This document shows, piece after piece, positions 51,626 through 59,430 of a stretch of DNA of 64,000 nt. The position numbers were made by a program, and so were the translations under genes. Source of the DNA: Polaromonas sp. JS666. Lineage in GTDB: Bacteria; Pseudomonadota; Gammaproteobacteria; Burkholderiales; Burkholderiaceae_C. The notes under the pieces were generated by a model, which made no database searches, was not told the origin of the DNA, and was given only the letters and a program-made list of their open reading frames with translations. The first letter of the stretch is position 1. The number at the start of each line of letters is the position of its first letter. The stretch lies in assembly GCF_000013865.1 (NCBI RefSeq), contig NC_007948.1, positions 2,914,001-2,978,000 of the forward strand, in the 5' to 3' direction.

Positions 51626-52234
51626 ATGTCCGAGTGGTGGACCTACCGTCTCTCGGACTTCCTGATGTTTTCACCCGGGACGTATTGGCGCCTGGTCGAG
51701 CTCTACAACCGCGATGTCTGGCCAGCGCAGCTGGTCGCACTCGCTACCGGTCTCGCCTCGCTTTGGCTGGCCGGGACCCGGCGCGCCGGCGCCGGCCGCG
51801 TGCTCGCTGCCCTGCTCGCCGCAGTCTGGCTCTGGGTGGGCTGGACCTTTCACTGGCAGCACTACGCCACGATCAACTGGGCGGCGCCCTACTTCGCCGC
51901 GGCCTTCGGCATCCAGGCCGTGCTGCTGGTTGGCCTGTGCATCTTGTCCCGCGACGCGCACCCACCGAGCCCTGGTGTTGTGACGCGAAACCTCGGCTGG
52001 CTGCTGGCCGTGACCGGCGTGGTGCTCTACCCGCTGGCCGGGCTGCTCGCTGGCCACCCGTTGAGCCAAGCGGAGGTGTTCGGCATGGCGCCGGAGCCGA
52101 CGGCGCTGGCCAGCCTGGGCCTGCTGCTGGCCAGCGGTCAGCCGCCATCACGCGCCCTGCGCTACTTGCTGGCCATCATTCCCACGCTCTCCCTGCTGGT
52201 GGGCGCGGCGACGTTGTGGTCGATGGCTGGCTGA
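51626..52234 (+). CDS. Membrane protein, DUF6064-like
   Basis: 202 residues with about six hydrophobic helices. The start MSEWWTYRLSDFLMFSPGTYWRLVELYNRDVWPAQ and the WVGWTFHWQHYATINWAAPYFA segment match what I know of the DUF6064 family. Function unknown. It follows the aldo/keto reductase by three bases, so it is co-transcribed. Confidence 0.75.
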   Translation: MSEWWTYRLSDFLMFSPGTYWRLVELYNRDVWPAQLVALATGLASLWLAGTRRAGAGRVLAALLAAVWLWVGWTFHWQHYATINWAAPYFAAAFGIQAVLLVGLCILSRDAHPPSPGVVTRNLGWLLAVTGVVLYPLAGLLAGHPLSQAEVFGMAPEPTALASLGLLLASGQPPSRALRYLLAIIPTLSLLVGAATLWSMAG

Positions 52235-52250
52235 TCGCCTTATTCCTCTT

Positions 52251-52940
52251 TCAGTACGCCACCGCGTAGCGATAGCCGCGGTACCGCAGCACTGCGGTCC
52301 TGGCACGGATCTGCTCCAGCACCACGCCCGGGGCCAGCTCTGCGCCTTCGCCCACCACCTGGCCGTTGACGATCATCATGCGCTGCGCGGGGTTGTCGGA
52401 ATAGACGCCGCCGCTGATGGCCAGCTTGGGCAAGTCACGCTGTACATCGGCCGGCAATTCATTGACGGACAGCAAGCGATCAGGGGCTGCCGCTGCGGGC
52501 GCCGGTGAGGAAGCCGCCAGCGCCGGAGCCGGCTTTCGCGCTTCACGCAAAGGAGCCGCGGGCAGGGCCACAGGCGCGGCGGGCGGTGGTGCTGCGGGCA
52601 GCACCTCGGTCGCAGGCAGGGCCGGCGCTGCCGTGGGCACCGGCGGAGGCCTGATCACGGCAGGCGCTGGGGACATTCCGGCCCCTGCGGCTGGCAGATG
52701 AACCACCGGTGGCGCGACCGATACAGCGACCGGTGGCGCGGCGGGCCCGGCCAGCTGCCATGCCGCCACGGCCAGCAGGCCGGCGCCAATGACCACCACC
52801 CCTCCCAGCCAAAACCGGGTCTGATGACCTTCAGGTGGCTCAAGCGGCGACACCTGCACGGGCTGGGCATGAATGCCCCGTGCCGGGTCGCGTTCGCGCT
52901 GGGCGTCGGCCTTCCGAAGTGCGTCGAGAATGTAAGACAT
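52251..52940 (-). CDS. gspB: General secretion pathway protein B (GspB/ExeB-like)
   Basis: 229 residues. MSYILDALRKADAQRERD is the GspB-family start; one transmembrane helix (VVVIGAGLLAVAAWQLAG) follows at about 45-65, then a long Pro/Ala-rich periplasmic linker, and a C-terminal GspB domain (NELPADVQRDLPKLAISGGVYSDNPAQRMMIVNGQVVGEGAEL). With GspA it helps place the type II secretin through the peptidoglycan. Other gsp genes are not in the window. Confidence 0.88.
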   Translation of the reverse strand: MSYILDALRKADAQRERDPARGIHAQPVQVSPLEPPEGHQTRFWLGGVVVIGAGLLAVAAWQLAGPAAPPVAVSVAPPVVHLPAAGAGMSPAPAVIRPPPVPTAAPALPATEVLPAAPPPAAPVALPAAPLREARKPAPALAASSPAPAAAAPDRLLSVNELPADVQRDLPKLAISGGVYSDNPAQRMMIVNGQVVGEGAELAPGVVLEQIRARTAVLRYRGYRYAVAY

Positions 52941-52944
52941 GGGG

Positions 52945-54615
52945 TCAGGGCCCGGTTCGAAGGCGCGGCTCGTCCACGCCGGCCGTGCGATTGAGCTGCA
53001 TAAAAGTTAACGGCCCGAGTCGGCCGTCGGTGGGCAGGCCCTGGGCCAATTGAAAAGTGCGCAGGCGGGCTCTGAGCGAGGCATCCAGCACGGGCCGGCC
53101 CGCCTGCGCCGTGCCATCCACTGCGGTCAACCGGGCCGCAACCCATTCGACCACCGGGCCGCTCTGGCTATCAAGGGGGCGGCCTCCATAACCGGCGGGT
53201 GAACGCCAGAGCGTGGAAAAGTCGCCTTGCCAGCGCGCGGCCAGCGCGGCCAGTGTGACGGTCTGCTCGATGCCCCCGGCGCGCAAGGTGGCGCTGTCGT
53301 CTGTCAGGGCGGTGAGCAAGGCATAAGAAGGCGAGCCGCTTTGGCTGTCGAGCTTGACGATGCCGGGGCGGCCCAGCTGGCGGATCAGGGCCAGGCTGGT
53401 GTTGCTGCTGAAGCACCGCACCTGCTCGCGCTGCAGCGCCTGGCAGGGGTCGCCCTCCCCGGGGGTCAGTTTCCAGGCCTGCGCCAGTTCGCGCCAGGCC
53501 TGGCCTTCGTCGCGCAGCAAGATGGGGGGCTGCGCGGGCGGCGCGGGTGGCGTGGGCGGGGCGAGGGTTGCGTCGGCTGCCGCAGCGGCCATCACCGGTC
53601 CGGAGGCCGCAACCGCTGCGGGTGCGGCTGCGTCAGTTGGCGTGGCAACTGCTGCGATCTCGGGTGCATGCGGCGCTTGCGGCGTCTGCGTCGCAAGGCG
53701 GGCCGTGGCGAGCAGCCCGGCGCCGGCGGCGACACTCAAGCCCACCAGGGCAAGGCTGCGCTGCCAGCGCCATGTTAAAGATGATGCGCGCACCGGCGGG
53801 TCAAACACCTCGTCCGCCGCCTTGTTGACGATGCCGCGGTTGACCGTGGCCTGGCCGCCCGCAAAGGCTCCCAGCAAAGCACGGTCGCACAACAGGTTGA
53901 TGCGGCGGGGCACGCCGCGCGCGCGCTGGTGGATGCGTTTGAGGGCCTTGCGATCGAACGGCAGCGCGCGATTCAGGCCGGACACTTCAAGGCGATGCAG
54001 GATGTACTGCGCCGTCTCGGCCTCGGTGAGTGCGTCGAGGTGAAAGCGTGCGATCACGCGCTGAGCCAGTTGCTCCAGTTCGGGCCGCTGCAGCATGGTG
54101 CGCAGCTCGGGCTGGCCGATCAGGACGATCTGCAGCAGCTTGCGCTCGCTGGTTTCCAGGTTGGTGAGCAGGCGCAGCTGCTCCAGCACCTCGGCAGACA
54201 GGTTCTGCGCCTCGTCAATGATCAGCACGTTGTTCTGCCCGGCGGCATGGGCCTGCAGCAGGAAGGTGTTGAGCGGATCGAGGTAATCCTTGACCGTGAG
54301 CGGCAGCAGCTCTTTTTGCGGCACCGTGACATGGAACTCGTCGCAGATCGACTGCAGCAGCTCGGTTACCGTGAGCTTGGGATTGAAGATGTAGGCGACG
54401 TTGCAGTGGGCCGGAATCTGCTCCAGAAAGCAGCGGCACACCGTGGTCTTGCCAGTGCCGATCTCGCCGGTCAGCAGCACAAAGCCACCTCCGCCACCCA
54501 GCCCGTACAGCAGGTGCGCCAGCGCTTCGCGATGCCGGTCGCTCATAAACAGCAGACGCGGGTCCGGAGCGAGCGAAAACGGCGCCTGTGTCAGGCCGAA
54601 AAATGGCATGTACAT
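52945..54615 (-). CDS. gspA: General secretion pathway protein A (GspA/ExeA-like ATPase)
   Basis: 556 residues: AAA+ ATPase (Walker A GEIGTGKTT at 50-58, Walker B NNVLIIDEAQNLS, TEAETAQYILHRL), one membrane helix near residue 286-306, Ala/Pro-rich linker, a C39-like periplasmic domain (GDPCQALQREQVRCF... LDSQSGSPSYALL), and a C-terminal peptidoglycan-binding domain (RLRTFQLAQGLPTDGRLGP). It remodels the cell wall for the type II secretin with GspB, encoded four bases downstream. Confidence 0.9.
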   Translation of the reverse strand: MYMPFFGLTQAPFSLAPDPRLLFMSDRHREALAHLLYGLGGGGGFVLLTGEIGTGKTTVCRCFLEQIPAHCNVAYIFNPKLTVTELLQSICDEFHVTVPQKELLPLTVKDYLDPLNTFLLQAHAAGQNNVLIIDEAQNLSAEVLEQLRLLTNLETSERKLLQIVLIGQPELRTMLQRPELEQLAQRVIARFHLDALTEAETAQYILHRLEVSGLNRALPFDRKALKRIHQRARGVPRRINLLCDRALLGAFAGGQATVNRGIVNKAADEVFDPPVRASSLTWRWQRSLALVGLSVAAGAGLLATARLATQTPQAPHAPEIAAVATPTDAAAPAAVAASGPVMAAAAADATLAPPTPPAPPAQPPILLRDEGQAWRELAQAWKLTPGEGDPCQALQREQVRCFSSNTSLALIRQLGRPGIVKLDSQSGSPSYALLTALTDDSATLRAGGIEQTVTLAALAARWQGDFSTLWRSPAGYGGRPLDSQSGPVVEWVAARLTAVDGTAQAGRPVLDASLRARLRTFQLAQGLPTDGRLGPLTFMQLNRTAGVDEPRLRTGP

Positions 54616-54745
54616 GGGTGCAAAGGATACCGCACCACCATCGTTGGGTGCTAGTAATAACCCGCGCCGCGCTGGCGATCAGTGCCCGGTGCCATGAATA
54701 GGTGGGGTCAGCGACACCGCCAGTACCTGCACCCACACGCGCAAC

Positions 54746-55093
54746 TCAGCGCTCCCGCCCGGCGCGCCTCAGTACCTGCGTCACCGGCTCGACCAGGTAC
54801 TGCAACGGCGTGCGTTCCTCGCCCTTGATGAAGACCTCGGCTGGCATGCCGGCCTGCAATTTGACCTCGCCAGCTTGCGCCAGCGACGCGGCGTCTGCTT
54901 CGACCAGCGCCACGTAGTAGGCCTGGTTGGTGGCACGATCGACGGTGCGGTCGGGCGCGACGTAGAACACCTTGCCCTCAAGCTGCCGGCTGGTGCGGTA
55001 CTTGAAGACAATAAGCGGGTGGGTCTCAACTCCCAAGTACAGCAACAGGGGTACCAGACGCTCCACACCATCAAAGTCAGTCGCAAAGTTCAA
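54746..55093 (-). pseudogene. 3' remnant of an HlyD-type membrane fusion protein gene
   Basis: The frame gives QLEGKVFYVAPDRTVDRATN, then a MPAEVFIKGEERTPLQYLVE segment and the tail VTQVLRRAGRER, the C-terminus of type I secretion membrane fusion proteins (beta-barrel plus C-terminal MP-domain). The first about 35 residues do not match, and the coiled-coil and membrane anchor are missing. No ABC exporter or TolC gene is adjacent. A deletion or insertion must have removed the 5' two thirds. Confidence 0.6.
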
Positions 55094-55394
55094 CTAAGCG
55101 AATCCCACCTGCGCTATCCGGTAGCGCTGACAAGGGCCAGACAAGACAGTCAAAACTATACAGCCGATGCACCTAAGGCAGTGAACAGCACAAGCGCCGC
55201 GCTGCTGGACAGAGCGCCCTGGAGCCTGCGGGATTGGGGTTCTCGGAACATAGAATCTGGGTTCGGGCAGCGCTCAAACCTCACTGGAGCCAGTGTCGCG
55301 CGATTCTTCCAGCGCAGTCCAGGAAGGATTTATTCGCACTCGCAGAAATGCATCGCCAGCGCTGATACATTTCCCGCGTTAACGCCGGGGATCC
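55094..55394. other. Non-coding interval, no gene seen
   Basis: About 300 bases with no convincing ORF, lower GC in places (55140-55190) and no clear hairpin. It lies between the hlyD remnant and the MFS gene, probably scar sequence from the rearrangement that truncated hlyD. Confidence 0.4.
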
Positions 55395-56657
55395 TCAGGC
55401 GTTAGCCAGCGCAGTTCGCCGCACCTTGCGCACATTGAACGCGTTGGCAATCAGCACCGCCTGCACCAGCGCCAAACCCAGCAGCACGCCGCGGTACTGG
55501 CCGTGGTCCATCATCACGCCAAAGATCAACGGTGCGACGGCCTGGCCAATGTCGAGCCCCGCATACACCACGCCGTAGACGCGGCCGGAGGCATTGTCTG
55601 GCGTGGAGCGCTTGACCAGCAAATCCCGCGAAGGCGCCGCAATGCCCGATGCAAAACCCATGGCGCCGAACAGCACGGGCACCATCCACGCGGCAAAACT
55701 GCCCAGGGCCAGCAGCAGTGCAACGACGGCCGCCGCCCCGAAGCCAATGCCGACAATGCGCTCGCAACGGGCGGGTTCCGCGGCCAGAAAGCCGCCCAGC
55801 ACCATGCCGCCCGCGCTGCACACCATGTAGATCGTCAGGCACATTGCCACCAGCGCCAGGGGAACGCCGTGCAGATAGCGGGCAGCTTCGGGTGCGAAGG
55901 CCTGCACCACGCTCAGCACAATGGCGTACCAGAAGAAGAACGCAAAGCACATCCACACCGCGGGAATCCTGAGAAAGCTCAAGGAGTTGTCGGGGCCTGC
56001 ACCACCCTTGCCAGGCGGCGTCACATCGAGTGTCAACTTGTCGCGATTCAGCAGCAGCGCCCCCATCACCGCAAAGACCAGCAAACCCGCGGCGACCAGC
56101 GCCACGCGCCATGACCAGGCAAAGGTCAGCGTGACCACCAGCGCCGGCGCCAGCGCCCAGCCCAGGCTGCCGGTGATGCCGTGCACACTGTAGGCGTGGC
56201 CCAAGCGCGATGGGCTCACCTTGCGGTTGATCAGCGTGTAGTCCACCGGATGAAACACGCCGTTGCCCACACCGGCGATCACGGCAAATCCGGCCAGCAT
56301 CCAGTAGCTGGTGCTGATGGAATAGCCCAGGGCGGCGATGCCGAGCAGGCTTAGCCCGCCAAACAGAACGGGGCGCGGGCCAAAACGGTCCACCGCAAAG
56401 CCCGACAGAGCCTGCACCGCGCACGAGACGACGAAAAAGATCGTCATCAAAAAACCCAGTTCCGCGTAGCTGACGCTGAATTCCTCCTTGAGCCAGGGAA
56501 ACAGGGGCGCCAGCAACAGCTGGCTGAAGTGGCTGATCAGGTGGGCGGTGCCGACCAGGCCAATGATGCTGGCGTCCTGCCGCAGCGAAACAGCGGTGGC
56601 CGGAGTAGTGGCAGTGGCTGCAGCACCAGCCACGTTCGCAGTGCTTGAAGTATTCAT
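55395..56657 (-). CDS. MFS transporter
   Basis: 420 residues with 12 hydrophobic helices. A Thr/Ala-rich N-tail precedes IIGLVGTAHLISHFSQLLLAPLFPWLKEEF, the start of the MFS fold; DRFGPRPVLFGGLSLLG is the loop 2-3 motif. The start at 56657 (MNTSSTANV) is preferred over a frame to 56699. Divergent from the AraC gene, its likely regulator. Substrate unknown. Confidence 0.88.
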   Translation of the reverse strand: MNTSSTANVAGAAATATTPATAVSLRQDASIIGLVGTAHLISHFSQLLLAPLFPWLKEEFSVSYAELGFLMTIFFVVSCAVQALSGFAVDRFGPRPVLFGGLSLLGIAALGYSISTSYWMLAGFAVIAGVGNGVFHPVDYTLINRKVSPSRLGHAYSVHGITGSLGWALAPALVVTLTFAWSWRVALVAAGLLVFAVMGALLLNRDKLTLDVTPPGKGGAGPDNSLSFLRIPAVWMCFAFFFWYAIVLSVVQAFAPEAARYLHGVPLALVAMCLTIYMVCSAGGMVLGGFLAAEPARCERIVGIGFGAAAVVALLLALGSFAAWMVPVLFGAMGFASGIAAPSRDLLVKRSTPDNASGRVYGVVYAGLDIGQAVAPLIFGVMMDHGQYRGVLLGLALVQAVLIANAFNVRKVRRTALANA

Positions 56658-56766
56658 GGCGCCATCGTAGTATTGGGCTCGCTTGCTGAAACGCGACAAA
56701 AAGCCATGATTCAGCGAATTTCAGACAAACCATCAACAACCCTCCCCTCAAGGACGCCGCAGCACC

Positions 56767-57597
56767 GTGGCCCGTAACACCCGCCTTCAGTTCATGCCGG
56801 TGGACGACACCGATAACTTCACGCCCAGCCGGCAGCGCCCCGTGCGCGTGCGTGCCCGCGCCATGCCGGTCGACACGCACTTTCAGCCGCACTCCCATGC
56901 CTGGGCACAACTGGCCTATTGCGCCACCGGTGTCGTGCAGGTCACGGCCGAGCAAGGTGGCAACGCCGGCGGCGAGATCACCTACATCGTGCCGCCGTCG
57001 CGCGCGGTCTGGATTGCCCCCGGTGCGCGGCATCACGTCACGGTGCTGGAAGCCGCCGAGCTGCGCACGCTCTACATCGATGCGAGCGTCACGCCCGGAG
57101 GCTGGGAAGGTTGCCGCGTCATGGTGGTGTCGCCCTTGCTGCGGGAGTCGATTCATGCGCTGGACACATCCTCCGGCCCGCCCCTGACCGCGGCGCGCGA
57201 ACAGTTGCTCAGCGCCCTGGTGCTTGACGAGATCACCCATGCCGACACCCAGGCGCTGGGCGTGCCGCTGCCGCATCCGCAAACCGGTGACAAGCGGCTG
57301 CGCGCGCTGTGCACGGCCGTTTTGGGTGCCCCCTCGGAACGCGCGACGCTGGCGGAATGGGCCGCCGAAATTGGCGCCAGCGAGCGCACGGTGGCGCGCC
57401 TCTTTCGCGACGAACTGGGCATGAGCTACCAGCAGTGGCGCCAGCAGGCCGTCCTGGCGCACGCCCTGCCCTTGCTGGCGCGCGGCACACCGGTGAGCCT
57501 GGTAGCCGCTGCCAGTGGCTATGCAAGTGACAGTGCGTTTTCAGCGATGTTCAAATCCGCGATGGGTCAGACCCCTAGCCACTTTCAAAGCAAGTAG
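56767..57597 (+). CDS. AraC-family transcriptional regulator
   Basis: 276 residues from a GTG. N-terminal cupin domain (DTHFQPHSHAWAQLAYCATGVVQVTAE, VPPSRAVWIAPGARHHV), the sensor part, and a C-terminal double helix-turn-helix (ATLAEWAAEIGASERTVARLFRDELGMSYQQWRQQ... ASGYASDSAFSAMFKSAMGQTPSHF). Divergent from the MFS gene. An ATG 27 bases later (MPVDD) is another possible start. Confidence 0.9.
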   Translation: MARNTRLQFMPVDDTDNFTPSRQRPVRVRARAMPVDTHFQPHSHAWAQLAYCATGVVQVTAEQGGNAGGEITYIVPPSRAVWIAPGARHHVTVLEAAELRTLYIDASVTPGGWEGCRVMVVSPLLRESIHALDTSSGPPLTAAREQLLSALVLDEITHADTQALGVPLPHPQTGDKRLRALCTAVLGAPSERATLAEWAAEIGASERTVARLFRDELGMSYQQWRQQAVLAHALPLLARGTPVSLVAAASGYASDSAFSAMFKSAMGQTPSHFQSK

Positions 57598-57887
57598 CCC
57601 GTCGACCTCATTAAAACCCGGGAAATTAACTATCAAAATAATAGCGCTCGCCTATTCATTCGCCGGCGTGACTCCGGGAGCGGCAGGTCATCCGCGAACC
57701 ACGCGTTTCTTTACCGGACGTTTACGCGGAGCTTTCGATCGGTATACCTGCCCGCGCAGGCTAGCAGTGATAATTAATTTGTGAGCATGCAACCCAAGCC
57801 TGGCATGACGCCGATACCCCCATCAAACACCATAAACAATAAGTGCCGCGGCAATCCCGTCGTCGTGGCGGGCAACAAGGACAGCTG

Positions 57888-59282
57888 ATGGACCCGAGAG
57901 CCGCAACGCCGCACACCGGCGCCAATCCACCACCCGGTAAACGATTGAGCCGCCGTGCATCCATCATCGGCGCCGTGATCGCCATCCTGGCACTGGCCGG
58001 TACCGGCTGGCTGGCCTGGCACCTGACACATCCTTCGCCGGAAGCCGGCAGTACAGCGGCAGGACCTGGTGGACCAGGAGCCCCTGCCGGACGGCGTGGC
58101 CCGCCAGCCACCACCGTGGGTGTGGCCACTGCCGAGCGGGCCAGCATTCCAGTGATTCTGGAGGCGCTGGGTACCGTCACCCCGCAGGCTACCGTCAAGG
58201 TGCGCCCCCAGGTGTCCGGTGTCATGGAAAAAGTACTGTTCAAGGAAGGCCAGATGGTCAAGGCCGGCGATCTGCTGGCCACCATTGACCCGCGCCAATT
58301 TGAAATGGCGCTGATGCAGGCTTCCGGCCAGCGCCAGCGTGACGAAGCGCAGCTCGACAGCGCCCGCGTCACCCTGCAGCGCTTCAAGACCCTGCTGGAG
58401 CAGGACTCGATTGCCCGCCAGGAAGTCGACACCCAGGCCGCGCTGGTCAAGCAGCTGGAAGGCACGGTCGTCATTGACAAGGCCTCCGAGGGCACGGCCC
58501 GCCTTAACCTGGGCTACACCCGGGTGGTAGCGCCAATCAGTGGCCGGGTGGGCCTGCGCACGGTGGACGTCGGCAATGTGGTGAGCAGCAGCGACGCCAA
58601 TGGCATCGCGCTGATCACCCAGGTCAGCCCGATTGACGTGGTGTTTTCCATTCCGCAGGACCAGGTCGGCGAGCTGCAGCAAAGCGCCAGCGGCAGTGCG
58701 GCCATGAAGGTCACCGCGTTCGACCGGACGCGCTCCACCACGCTGGACACCGGTATGTTTGCCTCGCTGGACAACCAGGTCGACACGCAGACCGGCACGG
58801 TCAAGGCCAAGGCGCGCTTTGCCAACAGCAAGCTGGCGCTCTTCCCCAGCCAGTTTGTCAATGTGCAGCTGCTGGTCAGGACCATTGACAACGCTGTGGT
58901 GGTGCCGGTGACGGCACTGCGCCACGGCAGCACCGGCGACTATGTGTATGTGGTCAATACCGCCGAGCGCACCGTGAGCCTGCGGCCCGTGCAGCGCGGC
59001 CAGGCCACGGTCGACAAGATAGTGATCGCATCCGGCCTGCAGCCCGGCGAGCGCGTCATCACGGAAGGCGCCGACCGCCTGAAGGACGGCGCCAAGGTGA
59101 TCTTGCCCGGTGACCAGCCCGGCGGCGGCGGCGCCGGATCTACCGGCAAGCGCCAGCGGCCCGGCGGGCCTGCTTCCGCGCCGGCAGCTGGGGCCTCCAG
59201 CCCGGCGGCAGCCGATGCCCCCGCGGCCGATGCATCCAGCCCACGGCGGCGGCGCCGCGCTTCGCAAGCTGAGGGCTCATGA
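57888..59282 (+). CDS. mdtA: RND efflux periplasmic adaptor, MdtA-like
   Basis: 464 residues. AAGGA seven bases before the ATG sets the start. N-terminal membrane anchor (SIIGAVIAILALAGTGWLAW, about 24-43), Gly/Pro-rich linker, then the membrane-fusion fold: ATTVGVATAERASIPVILEALGTVTPQATVKVRPQVSG, lipoyl half-motif GQMVKAGDLLATIDP, hairpin and GYTRVVAPISGRVGLRTVDVGNVV. A C-terminal Ala/Pro-rich tail (about 60 residues) ends in RRRRRAS. First gene of mdtABC. Confidence 0.92.
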   Translation: MDPRAATPHTGANPPPGKRLSRRASIIGAVIAILALAGTGWLAWHLTHPSPEAGSTAAGPGGPGAPAGRRGPPATTVGVATAERASIPVILEALGTVTPQATVKVRPQVSGVMEKVLFKEGQMVKAGDLLATIDPRQFEMALMQASGQRQRDEAQLDSARVTLQRFKTLLEQDSIARQEVDTQAALVKQLEGTVVIDKASEGTARLNLGYTRVVAPISGRVGLRTVDVGNVVSSSDANGIALITQVSPIDVVFSIPQDQVGELQQSASGSAAMKVTAFDRTRSTTLDTGMFASLDNQVDTQTGTVKAKARFANSKLALFPSQFVNVQLLVRTIDNAVVVPVTALRHGSTGDYVYVVNTAERTVSLRPVQRGQATVDKIVIASGLQPGERVITEGADRLKDGAKVILPGDQPGGGGAGSTGKRQRPGGPASAPAAGASSPAAADAPAADASSPRRRRRASQAEGS

Positions 59283-59430
59283 CAGGCGTGTATTGCTCCT
59301 TTCCCTGCCCGGGGAAGGTCGAGGCGGGAGTTGCTGGCTGTGGTAGCGCTGCTGGCCCCCACTCACGCCCTGCCCCGGCAGCGGAGGGAGTAACTCCGGC
59401 AACTCCGGCAAGAGCGAGAGTCAGGACAGC

